Shown piece by piece: positions 34,798 to 43,506 of a stretch of 64,000 nt of DNA. Origin of the DNA: Nitrospira sp. GTDB lineage: Bacteria > Nitrospirota > Nitrospiria > Nitrospirales > Nitrospiraceae. The stretch spans positions 1-64,000 of the forward strand of contig CP060499.1 in assembly GCA_024760525.1 (NCBI GenBank). Reading direction: 5' to 3'. Position 1 is the stretch's first letter; every line of letters begins with the position of its first letter. The position numbers were made by a program, and so were the translations under genes. Under the pieces are notes generated by a model. It had not been told where the DNA came from. It worked only from the letters and a program-made list of their open reading frames with translations, and did no database searches.

Positions 34798-35711
34798 CGA
34801 TCCACTCCATCGACAATGGTTTTGACGAGCCACCGTTCGCCGGCCTCCGGATGGGCACAGAGCAGCCCTAGCATCGGCGACAGGCTTTTTTCCGCCCAGA
34901 GTTTGACCTCTTCGATCTTCCTGACCGACTTCACGATCGCGAGCTTGGCCCGCTCCATCCCCTCGGTCAGCACCTTCCACCAGTCCAGCAGCGGTGCGTA
35001 ATAGCGATCCTTCGGATCATCGGCTCTGGTGCAGTCGCGGAAGTCCACCGCCGTGCGGAAGACACCCACGATGTAGCGTTGGAACGCCTCCTGATCGAGC
35101 GTGGACAGTGCCAACCCCACCGCCTGCGCTCTCTCGTTCTTCCATTCCATTTCCCACCGCAGCCACGAGCCTTGAACTGGTCGCTCCTTCGCTCGCTGCT
35201 CGGCAGCTTTGTCGTAGATCCGGAGATAGGTGTCGGATTGCCGAGAACCTAGGCAGAGGGTTTTGCCGGTGTCCGAGCCGGACCCAATATCAAGGCCGGC
35301 GATCAGGCGGGACTGGCGGAAGTGGGAGACACATTGGCCGATGGCGACGGCTTGATAGAGATGATCCACATCGATCAGCCCGCTCCGATCGTCGAGGGCA
35401 ATATCGATTCGCCCGAAATGCCCTTGCTTGTCGAAAACCCACTGGGCAATGTGCTGAAACTTTTCATAGGTCCAGTCGCTGATGAGTTCCTGTGAGAGAT
35501 CCACGTGGACTTCACGAACATTGCGTTTCGCGCCAGTCCCAATCCGCCCCAGTCCGCCCGTATTCCCGCGTGAGAGCCAGCTCTGCTGGTAGCCTTGAAA
35601 GCCTTTTTGATCTTTGATCCAGTCGCCGCCGATCAGATGAATCACTTCGTCGACCGTGGAACTCGGAATCGTGAACCGCAACCATCCCATCCTGAGAGTC
35701 CATCCGCTCAT
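34674..35711 (-). CDS. Replication initiation protein (Rep_trans family)
   Basis: The 345-residue protein has the signatures of the phage/plasmid replication initiation factor family: FGRIDIALDD with acidic residues, and the LGSRQSDTYLRIYDKAAEQ block that contains the active Tyr region. It would nick the phage origin to start rolling-circle replication, like pII. GGAGGCATCG precedes the ATG at 35711. Its 3' end overlaps the zinc-ribbon gene. Confidence 0.9.
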   Translation of the reverse strand: MSGWTLRMGWLRFTIPSSTVDEVIHLIGGDWIKDQKGFQGYQQSWLSRGNTGGLGRIGTGAKRNVREVHVDLSQELISDWTYEKFQHIAQWVFDKQGHFGRIDIALDDRSGLIDVDHLYQAVAIGQCVSHFRQSRLIAGLDIGSGSDTGKTLCLGSRQSDTYLRIYDKAAEQRAKERPVQGSWLRWEMEWKNERAQAVGLALSTLDQEAFQRYIVGVFRTAVDFRDCTRADDPKDRYYAPLLDWWKVLTEGMERAKLAIVKSVRKIEEVKLWAEKSLSPMLGLLCAHPEAGERWLVKTIVDGVDRWRSKHLALLQSGQELAKAKRKLRWWNPRDGFSAAYATPAS

Positions 35712-35750
35712 CGATGCCTCCGAATGCTCAGTGGAAATTCCGCCCCCGTT

Positions 35751-35999
35751 TTACTGAGCGGGGGCTTTCTTGCGCGATGCGCCGCCGGCTGGCGCCGCCG
35801 GACGCATGCTCGAAGCACGCACCCCTCTGGCTGACCCTTTGGCCAAGAAGATCTGCTGCACTCGTTCGAGATCGAAGCGGAGCATCTTGTTCACCCGATA
35901 TGCGGGAATCGACCCGCTCCAGTACGCGCGCCGAATCGATTGCACGCTCACCCCGAGCTCGTGGGCCACTTCCTTCACCGACAAGAGGGTCCGTTTCAT
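35751..35999 (-). CDS. HTH regulator/excisionase-like protein of the inovirus
   Basis: The 82-residue protein has an excisionase/MerR-type winged helix (LLSVKEVAHELGVSVQSIRR, then YRVNKMLRFDLERVQQIFL) and an Ala/Arg/Lys-rich tail. It is similar in layout to the excisionase-like protein at 29899-30225. AAAGGA precedes the ATG at 35999. It is the first gene of the phage module and lies next to three iterons at 36071-36110, which it may bind. Confidence 0.82.
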   Translation of the reverse strand: MKRTLLSVKEVAHELGVSVQSIRRAYWSGSIPAYRVNKMLRFDLERVQQIFLAKGSARGVRASSMRPAAPAGGASRKKAPAQ

Positions 36000-36070
36000 G
36001 CGTGTCCTTTCTGCTCCCAGCGGGACGAGCGATGGCGAGGATAGCGTTCTGCGAACGACATGAGAATTAG

Positions 36071-36110
36071 TCAGATGTATCCAACTGTAATCAGATGTAT
36101 TCAGGTGTAT
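36071..36110. repeat. Three decamer iterons at the inovirus leading edge
   Basis: TCAGATGTAT occurs at 36071 and 36091, and TCAGGTGTAT at 36101, giving spacings of 20 and 10 bases (two and one helix turns). They lie 70-110 bases upstream of the HTH gene. They are probably binding sites for a phage regulator or replication protein. Confidence 0.6.
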
Positions 36111-36212
36111 TGGCACACATGCAAGTATCCATGCTCATGGCACACCATTCAGAAAGCGAAGGATGGAGAACGGAACGAAGCGAGGAAGTTTTGTTAGGTG
36201 ATCGTGCCGGCG

Positions 36213-36851
36213 TTAACGAGGCTCAGACAACAGCAGTGTGCGTTTGAACGTGGCCGGATCCCCGAGACACGCCAGCATGTAGGCCACAACATCGGAGCGG
36301 GTCACCCAATCACGGATGCTGATGGCTCCAGGGCGATCAATGACCAGACCTTTGTGCGAAGAAGTATCTTTAAGCGCGACCGGACGAACGATGGTCCAAT
36401 TGAGAGATGTGGCCTGCACGGTTATCTCAAGGGCGTTCATGTCAGCGAGGACCCCGCGCATGACCGTCCGCATGCCGAGTCGGCCGATCAGCCCCATCTG
36501 CAGGAGAGAGTCTCCGGCACCGTAAGACGACATGGCGACGATGCGCCCGACATGATGCTTCTGCATGCTCGCCACGATGTGGGGCATCCCATAGGTATTG
36601 ACGCGGCCTTTGTGGGAAAAAGTCTCCAATAGCTTAGCCCCCAAACAGGAGACAACCGCGTCAGTCCCTCTGATGACCTTTTCCACGACACCGGGATCCT
36701 GGACATCGCCCTGCCAGATCTCGACCCCGATCGGAAGATCACCGAGTCTTGGGGTCCGTACCAACGCCCTCACGTGATAGCCGGCGGCGAGGGCATGGGA
36801 GATCACGACACGGCCCGTGCGACCGGTGGCCCCGAAGACGACAAGGGTCAT
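36213..36851 (-). CDS. NAD(P)-binding oxidoreductase-like protein (NmrA/SDR type)
   Basis: The 212-residue protein begins MTLVVFGATGRTGRVVISHA, an atypical SDR nucleotide motif (GATGRTG). It continues with LVRTPRLGDL, WQGDVQDPG, DAVVSCLGA and the Tyr-containing MSSYGAGDS, as in NAD(P)H-binding proteins of the BLVRB/NmrA kind. A start at 36851 overlaps the preceding gene's stop (ATGA). It is probably a redox-sensing or quinone-reducing protein in a MarR-controlled pair. Confidence 0.88.
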   Translation of the reverse strand: MTLVVFGATGRTGRVVISHALAAGYHVRALVRTPRLGDLPIGVEIWQGDVQDPGVVEKVIRGTDAVVSCLGAKLLETFSHKGRVNTYGMPHIVASMQKHHVGRIVAMSSYGAGDSLLQMGLIGRLGMRTVMRGVLADMNALEITVQATSLNWTIVRPVALKDTSSHKGLVIDRPGAISIRDWVTRSDVVAYMLACLGDPATFKRTLLLSEPR

Positions 36852-37378
36852 GCAGCGCCGCCTTGCACCGCGCAACGAAGACAATGCGGTGGCCGAACAG
36901 TAATTGCAAATGCTTCGATGATCATTCCTATAGCAACGAGTACACCAGGGACCGCATACCAGAGAGATTGGGGAAGCAGTCCCACGTAGGTGACGACAAA
37001 GAGGAGGCCGACACAGGTCGTCGTCACACGACTCGCTCGACGGAGGGTGTGCCCCGCTTCCGATCCTACCCGTCTCGCCGCCAAGCCGACGAAAGCCAGC
37101 GCATAGAATAGGGCGAAAATGGCAAACACGGTCGGCCATCCGCCCACATCCTCGACACTCCGGCCGCCAGGGAACATGTTCGCTCCGTCAGTCACATGAG
37201 CCATCCACACCACAAAGCCGAAGTGCACGGTATGAGCGATCATGAACGCGAGATAGAGCGCGGTCGCATGTCGCGACAGACGAGTGGTTAACGCAGGGAG
37301 AGCAAGGGCCATGGCGAAGAGGAGGGCGGACAAACGAGCCGACCAGTGGACGGCGAGATCAATGTGGACTGGGTTCAT
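36848..37378 (-). CDS. Four- to five-helix membrane protein of unknown function
   Basis: The 176-residue protein has hydrophobic helices near residues 12-30, 37-58, 75-100, 112-132 and 138-158, with His residues in the second (FMIAHTVHFGFVVWMAH) that could bind haem or metal. I do not recognise the family. GGAGGTG precedes the ATG at 37378. It is coupled to the oxidoreductase gene and diverges from marR. The pair may form a stress-induced membrane redox unit. Confidence 0.75.
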   Translation of the reverse strand: MNPVHIDLAVHWSARLSALLFAMALALPALTTRLSRHATALYLAFMIAHTVHFGFVVWMAHVTDGANMFPGGRSVEDVGGWPTVFAIFALFYALAFVGLAARRVGSEAGHTLRRASRVTTTCVGLLFVVTYVGLLPQSLWYAVPGVLVAIGMIIEAFAITVRPPHCLRCAVQGGAA

Positions 37379-37477
37379 GTGGCACCTCCATGCAGCTGGT
37401 GAGTACGGATTGGCCAATGACCTTACCTGTATGGTTAAGCACAGCAATAGTGGATGTAATAAAATATAGTGGGATAC

Positions 37478-37490
37478 TTGACGTTGTCAA
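37478..37490. promoter_or_regulatory. Palindrome in the marR divergent promoter region
   Basis: TTGAC-GTT-GTCAA is a perfect palindrome between the divergent genes. TTGACG could also be the -35 of the marR promoter, with GATACA 17 bases later. Overlap of an operator and a -35 box would suit MarR autorepression. The adjacent GGGATAC is repeated at 37471 and 37499. Confidence 0.5.
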
Positions 37491-37514
37491 CTATGTATGG
37501 GATACACTGCTCTC

Positions 37515-37961
37515 ATGCCTGGTTCCCGCAAGCGCACACAGCCTCAGCAGGACAACGATGTGACCGAATTTGCCATGGCCCTGTTTCGGCTTGTGGAAAC
37601 CTTGCGGGGAGAACACGAGGAGGCGGCCGCATCAGTGGGACTCACCGCGAGTCAGGCGACGATCCTCACCTTACTGTCGGAGCCACACTCAATGCGGACG
37701 TTTGCGGACCAGATGGGGTGTGATGCTTCGAACATCACCGGCATTGTGGACCGACTCGAAGCCAAGCGTCTGGTGGTCCGGGCAGCCGATACAACGGATC
37801 GGAGAGTGAAGCGAATCGCACGAACTCCAGCAGGGGAAGCCGCCGTGAAACAGTTTCAACGCAAGCTCATGTCAGCATCTTCCCTGGCCAAATTGACTCC
37901 CAAAGCCCGACAGGGATTACTCATCGCACTCGCCGAAGTCCAGGGCTCAACCACTCAGTAG
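37515..37961 (+). CDS. MarR-family transcriptional regulator
   Basis: The 148-residue protein has the MarR layout: a helical dimer part, the winged HTH (LTASQATILTLLSEPHSM, DASNITGIVDRLEAKRLV) and the wing DTTDRRVKRIARTPAG. It is divergent from the membrane protein/oxidoreductase pair, the usual arrangement for a repressor of the divergent genes. Two starts (37497, 37515) are possible; I prefer 37515. Neither has a ribosome site, and the spacing to a putative -10 would allow a leaderless message. Confidence 0.9.
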   Translation: MPGSRKRTQPQQDNDVTEFAMALFRLVETLRGEHEEAAASVGLTASQATILTLLSEPHSMRTFADQMGCDASNITGIVDRLEAKRLVVRAADTTDRRVKRIARTPAGEAAVKQFQRKLMSASSLAKLTPKARQGLLIALAEVQGSTTQ

Positions 37962-38069
37962 AACGATCTCTTTTCCCTAATCGGTAATTTCAGGATCGCG
38001 AGATACGCGAACTCTAACTCATAGTCACGTCCTTATCGAATTGATACCGGCTAAAGGCTTGAAGCGGAA

Positions 38070-38300
38070 TCAGAGGAAATCGATGGACTTGACGTCCTGT
38101 GCCGTGACGGGTGATTCGGATTCGTATTTCCTTTTGAGGACCCGACGAATTATAGCGGATCTGGTGAGACCTTCGGCTTCGGCCTCTTGATCGATGGAGC
38201 GCACAAGAGATCCGGCGAGTTTTACCACTACGACATAATCATGACGCTGTCGATCTAGTACCTTGTGATTAGCTTTTGAATCGGAAGAATTTCTTCCCAT
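38070..38300 (-). CDS. Ribbon-helix-helix (CopG-like) protein
   Basis: The 76-residue protein has a beta strand (HDYVVVVKLAGSLVRSID) and two helices (EAEAEGLTRSAIIRRVLKRK), the ribbon-helix-helix DNA-binding pattern. A basic N-terminus precedes it. It diverges from the XRE gene at 38404 and lies next to the palindrome at 38352. It may be an antitoxin-like or regulatory protein; no toxin is adjacent. Confidence 0.7.
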   Translation of the reverse strand: MGRNSSDSKANHKVLDRQRHDYVVVVKLAGSLVRSIDQEAEAEGLTRSAIIRRVLKRKYESESPVTAQDVKSIDFL

Positions 38301-38351
38301 ATGTGCCCTGCTCTTCACCAAGATTACAATACAAAACCAGATGACGAAGTG

Positions 38352-38386
38352 TTGAATACTATAGTCTGTAGCTCGATAGTATTCAA
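38352..38386. promoter_or_regulatory. Perfect 11-bp inverted-repeat operator upstream of xre gene
   Basis: TTGAATACTAT and its exact reverse complement ATAGTATTCAA are separated by 13 bases and end 17 bases before the ATG of the XRE protein. Half-sites of this kind and position are typical for autoregulating XRE/C proteins of restriction-modification loci. Confidence 0.65.
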
Positions 38387-38403
38387 GGACGCAACATCAG
38401 GCC

Positions 38404-38646
38404 ATGGAACCCCGTGGCAAGGTCTCGCCGGAAGCACAGTTTGGAAATGAGATTGCCAAACTGAGAAAAAAGGTAGGAATCTCTCAAGAAGAGCTCGGGT
38501 TTCGGGCAGGAGTTCATCGAACCTACATCAGTCAGCTAGAACGGGGAATAAAGTCGCCGACATTGAGCGTAATACTCAGATTAGCTTACGCGATGAAGAT
38601 TCGTCCGAGCAAATTGGTCGCCACTTTAGATAAACGCAGCGACTAA
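38404..38646 (+). CDS. XRE-family regulator (C-protein-like)
   Basis: The 80-residue single-domain protein is an XRE HTH (IAKLRKKVGISQEELGFRAGVHRTYISQLERGIKSPTL). The RTYISQLERG...SPTL block is common in controller proteins of restriction-modification systems. It precedes the SNF2/AIPR/Mod/Res operon by 230 bases on the same strand, so it probably times or represses that operon. A perfect inverted repeat lies just upstream of it. Confidence 0.9.
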   Translation: MEPRGKVSPEAQFGNEIAKLRKKVGISQEELGFRAGVHRTYISQLERGIKSPTLSVILRLAYAMKIRPSKLVATLDKRSD

Positions 38647-38879
38647 AGTATCTGAAACATCTTCGCTCCTTATCCGCTTAGTCCTATACCTTCATAGAAG
38701 AGGAGCAAACCGTATACGGTGGCTGAATGAGATAAGAGCATGTGGGGGCCGTCGAACTGGACCACACTCTTTTGTGACTTTCAATCCGTAGTGGACCCGC
38801 CTAAATCCTGGTGATTTCTCAAAGGGAAACGGGTAAGCTTCTCTGCCGCCAGTCAGGCAACCGAACGAAAGGTTCTGAC

Positions 38880-41735
38880 TTGACGAATCTCACTCCGTAC
38901 CACTCCAAATACTTCGCACACGAACTCACCAAGCGGTGTCCCTCCGATAGCATAGAGAAGCTGGCCTCTGCCTTGGTCGACGCTCAAGTTGATCTGAATC
39001 CTCACCAAATCGAAGCCGCTCTCTTTGCATTTCGATCGCCACTCTCAAAAGGTGCCCTTCTCGCCGATGAGGTGGGGCTCGGTAAGACGATCGAAGCTGG
39101 TCTTGTCCTGTCGCAGAAATGGGCGGAGCGCAAACGACGAATTCTAGTCATTACCCCGTCAAACCTTCGCAAGCAGTGGCACCAGGAGTTACTGGAAAAG
39201 TTCTTCCTTCCGTGCCGCATACTAGAAACAAAGTCCTACAAAGAAACCGTTCGTCAGGGATATGCCCAACCCTTTGAGTGCGATGACATCGTTATCTGCT
39301 CGTATCAGTTTGCTCGTTCGAAAGCGGCCGAGATCAGTCTGATGCAGTGGGATCTTGTCGTGATCGACGAAGCCCATCGCTTGCGAAACGTCTACAAGCC
39401 GACCAACGTCATTTCCAATACTCTGAAGCAAAGCCTGAAAGACGCACCGAAGCTTCTTCTCACCGCGACACCATTACAGAACTCGCTGCTTGAATTGTAT
39501 GGGTTAGTGAGTGTGGTCGACGACCGTATATTCGGCGATCTCAAGAGCTTTAAGGACCAGTTTGCGAATCTACACAACCAAGTGACCTTCGACACGCTGA
39601 AAGCGCGTCTACAACCGCTCTGCAAGCGGACGTTACGCCGCCAAGTTTTGCCTTATGTGCGCTATACGAAGCGCTTGCCAATGGTACAGCCGTTTACACC
39701 GGCGGAGAGTGAAGATCGGCTCTATCACCTCGTCTCTGACTATCTTCGGCGGGGTAACTTGCAAGCTCTTCCGTCGAGTCAGCGGTCTCTGATGACGCTT
39801 GTGCTTCGGAAACTTCTGGCCTCCTCCTCCTTCGCGATCGCGGGAGCTCTGGATTCTATGAGTTCTCGCCTTCGAGAACGACTCCGTCTCGCCGATGGGC
39901 CGACTCCACTGGAAGAAGCGTTGGAAGAAGACTTCGAAGCGTTGGATGAGATGGCCGAGGAGTGGGAGGAGGATGAAGACGTTGCCGAAGTACTTACCGA
40001 AGCCGATAGGAAGATCATTCAACAGGAAATTGATGATCTCGAAGGTTTCCGAAAGCTCGCTTTGTCCATCACCCACAACGCCAAGGGCCAAGCGCTCCTG
40101 ACAGCCCTTCGGACAGCTTTTGTGAAGGCATCTGATCTCGGCGCGGCTCAGAAAGCCATCATCTTTACCGAATCCAGACGAACGCAGGAATATCTGCTTC
40201 GGGTTCTCGCCGAAAGTCCGTGGAAAGACCACATTGTTTTGTTCAATGGCTCGAATAATGATGAGAAGTCGAAGCAAATTTATCAGGCGTGGCTCGAACG
40301 GCATCAGGGTACAGACCGAGTTACCGGCTCACGTTCTGCCGATATGCGATCTGCGCTCGTTGATTATTTCAAGGAACAGGGCCGGATCATGATTGCCACT
40401 GAAGCGGGTGCTGAGGGTATCAATCTGCAATTCTGTTCCTTAGTCGTAAACTACGACCTTCCGTGGAATCCGCAGCGTATCGAACAACGGATCGGGCGAT
40501 GTCACCGATACGGCCAAAAACACGATGTAGTGGTCGTGAATTTCCTGAACCAAACCAACGAAGCCGATCAGCATGTCTTTCGTCTGCTTTCAGAAAAGTT
40601 CCAGCTCTTCGAGGGTGTCTTCGGAGCAAGCGATGAAGTCCTGGGGGCCATCGAGTCCGGAGTGGATTTCGAAAAACGAATTGCGGATATCTATCAACGT
40701 TGCCGGACCCCTCAGGAGATCAAGACCTCGTTCGACCAACTCCAAAGCGAACTGGGTACCCAGATAGACGAGGCAATGACAAGAGCCCGTCAGCTGCTAC
40801 TAGAACACTTTGACGACGAGGTGAGGGAGAAGCTCCGAGTCAGCGACGAAAGTTCACGGCAGTATCTGAATCGGTACGAACGTATGTTGATGGATCTCAC
40901 TCGCTTCGAGTTGTGGGATCATGCAGATTTTCTGTCGGACAGCGCTTTTAGACTGAACTCCTGTCCGTTCAAAGGTGAGATCCCCCTTGGTCTCTACGAA
41001 CTGCCCCGCCGGACGGGGGATGCGCATCTCTATCGCCTGGCTCATCCCTTAGCAGAACAGATTCTAGAGCAGGCCAAGCGCCGCATGCTCGATCCAGCGG
41101 AATTGGCCTTCGAGTATGGCAAACATGACGGCAAAGTTAGCGTAGTAGAGCCGTTCATCGGCAAATCCGGCATCATGAGTGTGTCATTATTCACCGTTGA
41201 TGCATTGGACCAAGCGGAGGACTATCTGATTTGTACGGGAGTGACGGACCACGGCGAAGTCTTGGATGAAGGAGTGGCTCGGCGACTGCTCTCGCTTCCA
41301 GGAATAGTGACCAAACCTGCAAGCTCATTATTCGACCATCTTGCCCTTCGTGCAAGAGCAGAAGAGCAACAGGAAGTCATTCGCAAACAGATTTCAAGAC
41401 GCAATGCGGAGTTTTTTGAAAACGAAGTCGATAAGCTCGATTCCTGGGCAGACGATCTGAAAGTGGGCCTTGAACGGAACATCAAGGAGTTCGACCGCCA
41501 GATCAAGGAAGCCCGCAAGGCAGCCGTGGCAGCCATCACGCTTGAGGAGAAGTTAGCTGGGCAGAAGCAGATCAAGGCGATCGAGGCCGAACGAAGCAAG
41601 CTCCGGAGAGCGTTGTTCGACGCTCAGGACGAAATTGATCGTCGACGTGAACAACTGATCAATGAGATCGAGGGAAAGTTGCAACAAAAGGTCAGCTCGG
41701 AGCAGCTGTTTACTATTCGCTGGGTGGTCAGGTAG
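38880..41735 (+). CDS. SNF2-family helicase (RapA/HepA-like)
   Basis: The protein of about 951 residues is an SF2 SNF2-type ATPase. Motif I is DEVGLGKT (Lys69), motif II DEAH (Asp163), motif III LLTATPLQN, and the C-lobe has GAEGINLQF, NYDLPWNPQRIEQRIGRCHRYGQ. A charged coiled coil follows (about residues 830-930). I prefer a TTG start at 38880, where the conserved-looking MTNLTPYHSKYFA begins; a GTG at 38811 would add 23 residues. It is the first gene of a defence-type operon. Confidence 0.92.
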   Translation: MTNLTPYHSKYFAHELTKRCPSDSIEKLASALVDAQVDLNPHQIEAALFAFRSPLSKGALLADEVGLGKTIEAGLVLSQKWAERKRRILVITPSNLRKQWHQELLEKFFLPCRILETKSYKETVRQGYAQPFECDDIVICSYQFARSKAAEISLMQWDLVVIDEAHRLRNVYKPTNVISNTLKQSLKDAPKLLLTATPLQNSLLELYGLVSVVDDRIFGDLKSFKDQFANLHNQVTFDTLKARLQPLCKRTLRRQVLPYVRYTKRLPMVQPFTPAESEDRLYHLVSDYLRRGNLQALPSSQRSLMTLVLRKLLASSSFAIAGALDSMSSRLRERLRLADGPTPLEEALEEDFEALDEMAEEWEEDEDVAEVLTEADRKIIQQEIDDLEGFRKLALSITHNAKGQALLTALRTAFVKASDLGAAQKAIIFTESRRTQEYLLRVLAESPWKDHIVLFNGSNNDEKSKQIYQAWLERHQGTDRVTGSRSADMRSALVDYFKEQGRIMIATEAGAEGINLQFCSLVVNYDLPWNPQRIEQRIGRCHRYGQKHDVVVVNFLNQTNEADQHVFRLLSEKFQLFEGVFGASDEVLGAIESGVDFEKRIADIYQRCRTPQEIKTSFDQLQSELGTQIDEAMTRARQLLLEHFDDEVREKLRVSDESSRQYLNRYERMLMDLTRFELWDHADFLSDSAFRLNSCPFKGEIPLGLYELPRRTGDAHLYRLAHPLAEQILEQAKRRMLDPAELAFEYGKHDGKVSVVEPFIGKSGIMSVSLFTVDALDQAEDYLICTGVTDHGEVLDEGVARRLLSLPGIVTKPASSLFDHLALRARAEEQQEVIRKQISRRNAEFFENEVDKLDSWADDLKVGLERNIKEFDRQIKEARKAAVAAITLEEKLAGQKQIKAIEAERSKLRRALFDAQDEIDRRREQLINEIEGKLQQKVSSEQLFTIRWVVR

Positions 41736-41742
41736 CAAAAAG

Positions 41743-43506
41743 ATGCCAATATCAGAGGCGCAGAAGACCCAGATCATTGAGGTGCTTAAACAGCGATATT
41801 TTCCTATTGTCTTGCCAATTCAACAGAACTGGAGCCCCGAGCAACACGAGAAGAATCGATTAAGTCGTTCATTGTCTGTATTCGCCATAGAAAAGTTAGC
41901 AGAAGTTGACCCCACATCTGCAGCGAACGCATTGATGGACGGAGGAAATGATAACGGACTCGATGCTGTCTGTTACGACCGAGCAAAAAACACACTATGG
42001 CTCATTCAGGCAAAGGCGGGAAACGCGCCTGATATGGGTGAGAATAAAAAGTTTTGTGATGGCATTACAGACTTAATCGAAGGGCGATTTGAAAAGTTTA
42101 ATGAGACCTTCGAGCGTTTGGAATCAGATGTAGAAGAAGCACTATCAACTACTGGCGTGAAGATAATTGGATGTCACATCCACCTAGGCGGTGAGTTAGG
42201 CACTCATGCGATAACGGACCTTGAACAACTAAAGGTCCAGTTGAATCGGTTTGATGAGCGTTTCGATTGGAAAGAGTGTGACATACCCATAATTCATGGA
42301 TGGCTGACCGCTGAACATGCAATTGCACCTGTTAGTGCAGAACTTACTTTGGAAAAGTGGTATGGAGTGGACCAACCACGTCGTGCGTTCTATGGCCTCG
42401 TATGTGCGGAAGAGCTGGCAACTTTATATCAGCAACATGGCAAGGCACTCTTTGAAAAAAACATACGGCATTACTTGGGTGCACAAACCGTAAATACAGC
42501 GATTGAAACCACTGTTCAAGATAGGCCGAATGAATTATTTTACTTAAACAATGGTCTGACTGCTGTGTGTTCATCAATTCAGCTCAAACCCGGTGCAAAT
42601 AACGAGAAAAGACGGTTTAGCCTGGAAGGTTTTTCTGTTGTAAATGGAGCTCAGACCGTCGGCTCCATAGCTACAGTCCGAGCCACCAAGGGAGCTATCT
42701 CCCCAGACGCGAAACTACTTATCACTCTAATAGAAGTAGGAAATGCACCTGACAACTTAGGCCCTCAGATTACCCGGTCAAGAAATACACAAAACTCTAT
42801 CAGAGGGCTTCACTTCGCTGCCTTAGACCCACTTCAAGAGCGTCTAAGACAGGACCTCGCAATATCAGGAGTGACATATTACTATCGACCTTCAGCAGAG
42901 GCTGCGAAAAAGGGACCTAACGTCATCACATTGGAAGAAGCGGCAGTATCGCTCGCGAGTCTAAGCGGCAAAACGAAAACGATCGTCGCAGCTAAGAAGG
43001 AAATCGGGCAGATCTACGATCAAACGGGCGTCTATTACAAGGGCTTATTCCGGGATGATTTAACAGGAGTGCGCCTTTGTCGGGCAGTTCGCATATACAG
43101 GCATCTAATGTGTATATTTTTGGCCTCAGAATTAGCGGAGATGCCACACTCTCGGCGGAAGATGTTCTATCGACATGGGGCATTTTTCATTCTTCATATC
43201 CTGGCTAGACGACATCGCTCATTAGTCGACAAACCTCAAATGGATCTAGCGGAGGATGATCAGGCAGAGCTGTCTCGCGTCGGGCTAGAGATCGCGGAGC
43301 TAATTTACACAGTGGCAGAGGAAAAGTTCCAGCAATTGGTCGGCTATCTATCTATTTTTAGAAATATTACAGATGCAGAAATGCTTGCCTCTGAGGTAAT
43401 GCAGCGACTAGCCAAACAGGATGCTCATCGCCAGTCTCAGGCGCAATTCGTTGGACAGACCGCTAGCCCTCCATCAGAAACATCTTCAGGGGCGAATTCG
43501 GCATGA
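41743..43506 (+). CDS. AIPR family protein
   Basis: The 588-residue protein has the marks of AIPR (abortive infection phage resistance) proteins. The N-terminal part has GGNDNGLDAVCYD followed by WLIQAKAG, which resembles a D...QxK nuclease-like core. The central block has FYLNNGLTAVCSSI and GFSVVNGAQTVGSI, diagnostic of the family. The ATG at 41743 lies 7 bases after the helicase stop, and its own stop overlaps the Mod start. Its base composition is richer in A+T than its neighbours, suggesting separate acquisition. Confidence 0.88.
   Translation: MPISEAQKTQIIEVLKQRYFPIVLPIQQNWSPEQHEKNRLSRSLSVFAIEKLAEVDPTSAANALMDGGNDNGLDAVCYDRAKNTLWLIQAKAGNAPDMGENKKFCDGITDLIEGRFEKFNETFERLESDVEEALSTTGVKIIGCHIHLGGELGTHAITDLEQLKVQLNRFDERFDWKECDIPIIHGWLTAEHAIAPVSAELTLEKWYGVDQPRRAFYGLVCAEELATLYQQHGKALFEKNIRHYLGAQTVNTAIETTVQDRPNELFYLNNGLTAVCSSIQLKPGANNEKRRFSLEGFSVVNGAQTVGSIATVRATKGAISPDAKLLITLIEVGNAPDNLGPQITRSRNTQNSIRGLHFAALDPLQERLRQDLAISGVTYYYRPSAEAAKKGPNVITLEEAAVSLASLSGKTKTIVAAKKEIGQIYDQTGVYYKGLFRDDLTGVRLCRAVRIYRHLMCIFLASELAEMPHSRRKMFYRHGAFFILHILARRHRSLVDKPQMDLAEDDQAELSRVGLEIAELIYTVAEEKFQQLVGYLSIFRNITDAEMLASEVMQRLAKQDAHRQSQAQFVGQTASPPSETSSGANSA

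Larger units (their letters stand above)
30976..35999 (-). mobile_element. Filamentous phage (inovirus) prophage module
   Basis: Eleven minus-strand genes in order encode an HTH regulator, a Rep_trans initiator, a zinc-ribbon protein, an ssDNA-binding protein, a 30-aa membrane peptide, a pIII-like adsorption protein, a pVI-like membrane protein, a Zot assembly ATPase, a 35-aa membrane peptide and two coat-like proteins. Sizes and tight overlaps match inoviruses. No secretin (pIV) gene is present, so export would use a host secretin. No att copy is seen at its right edge near 36.1 kb, so its own borders are uncertain. Confidence 0.88.
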
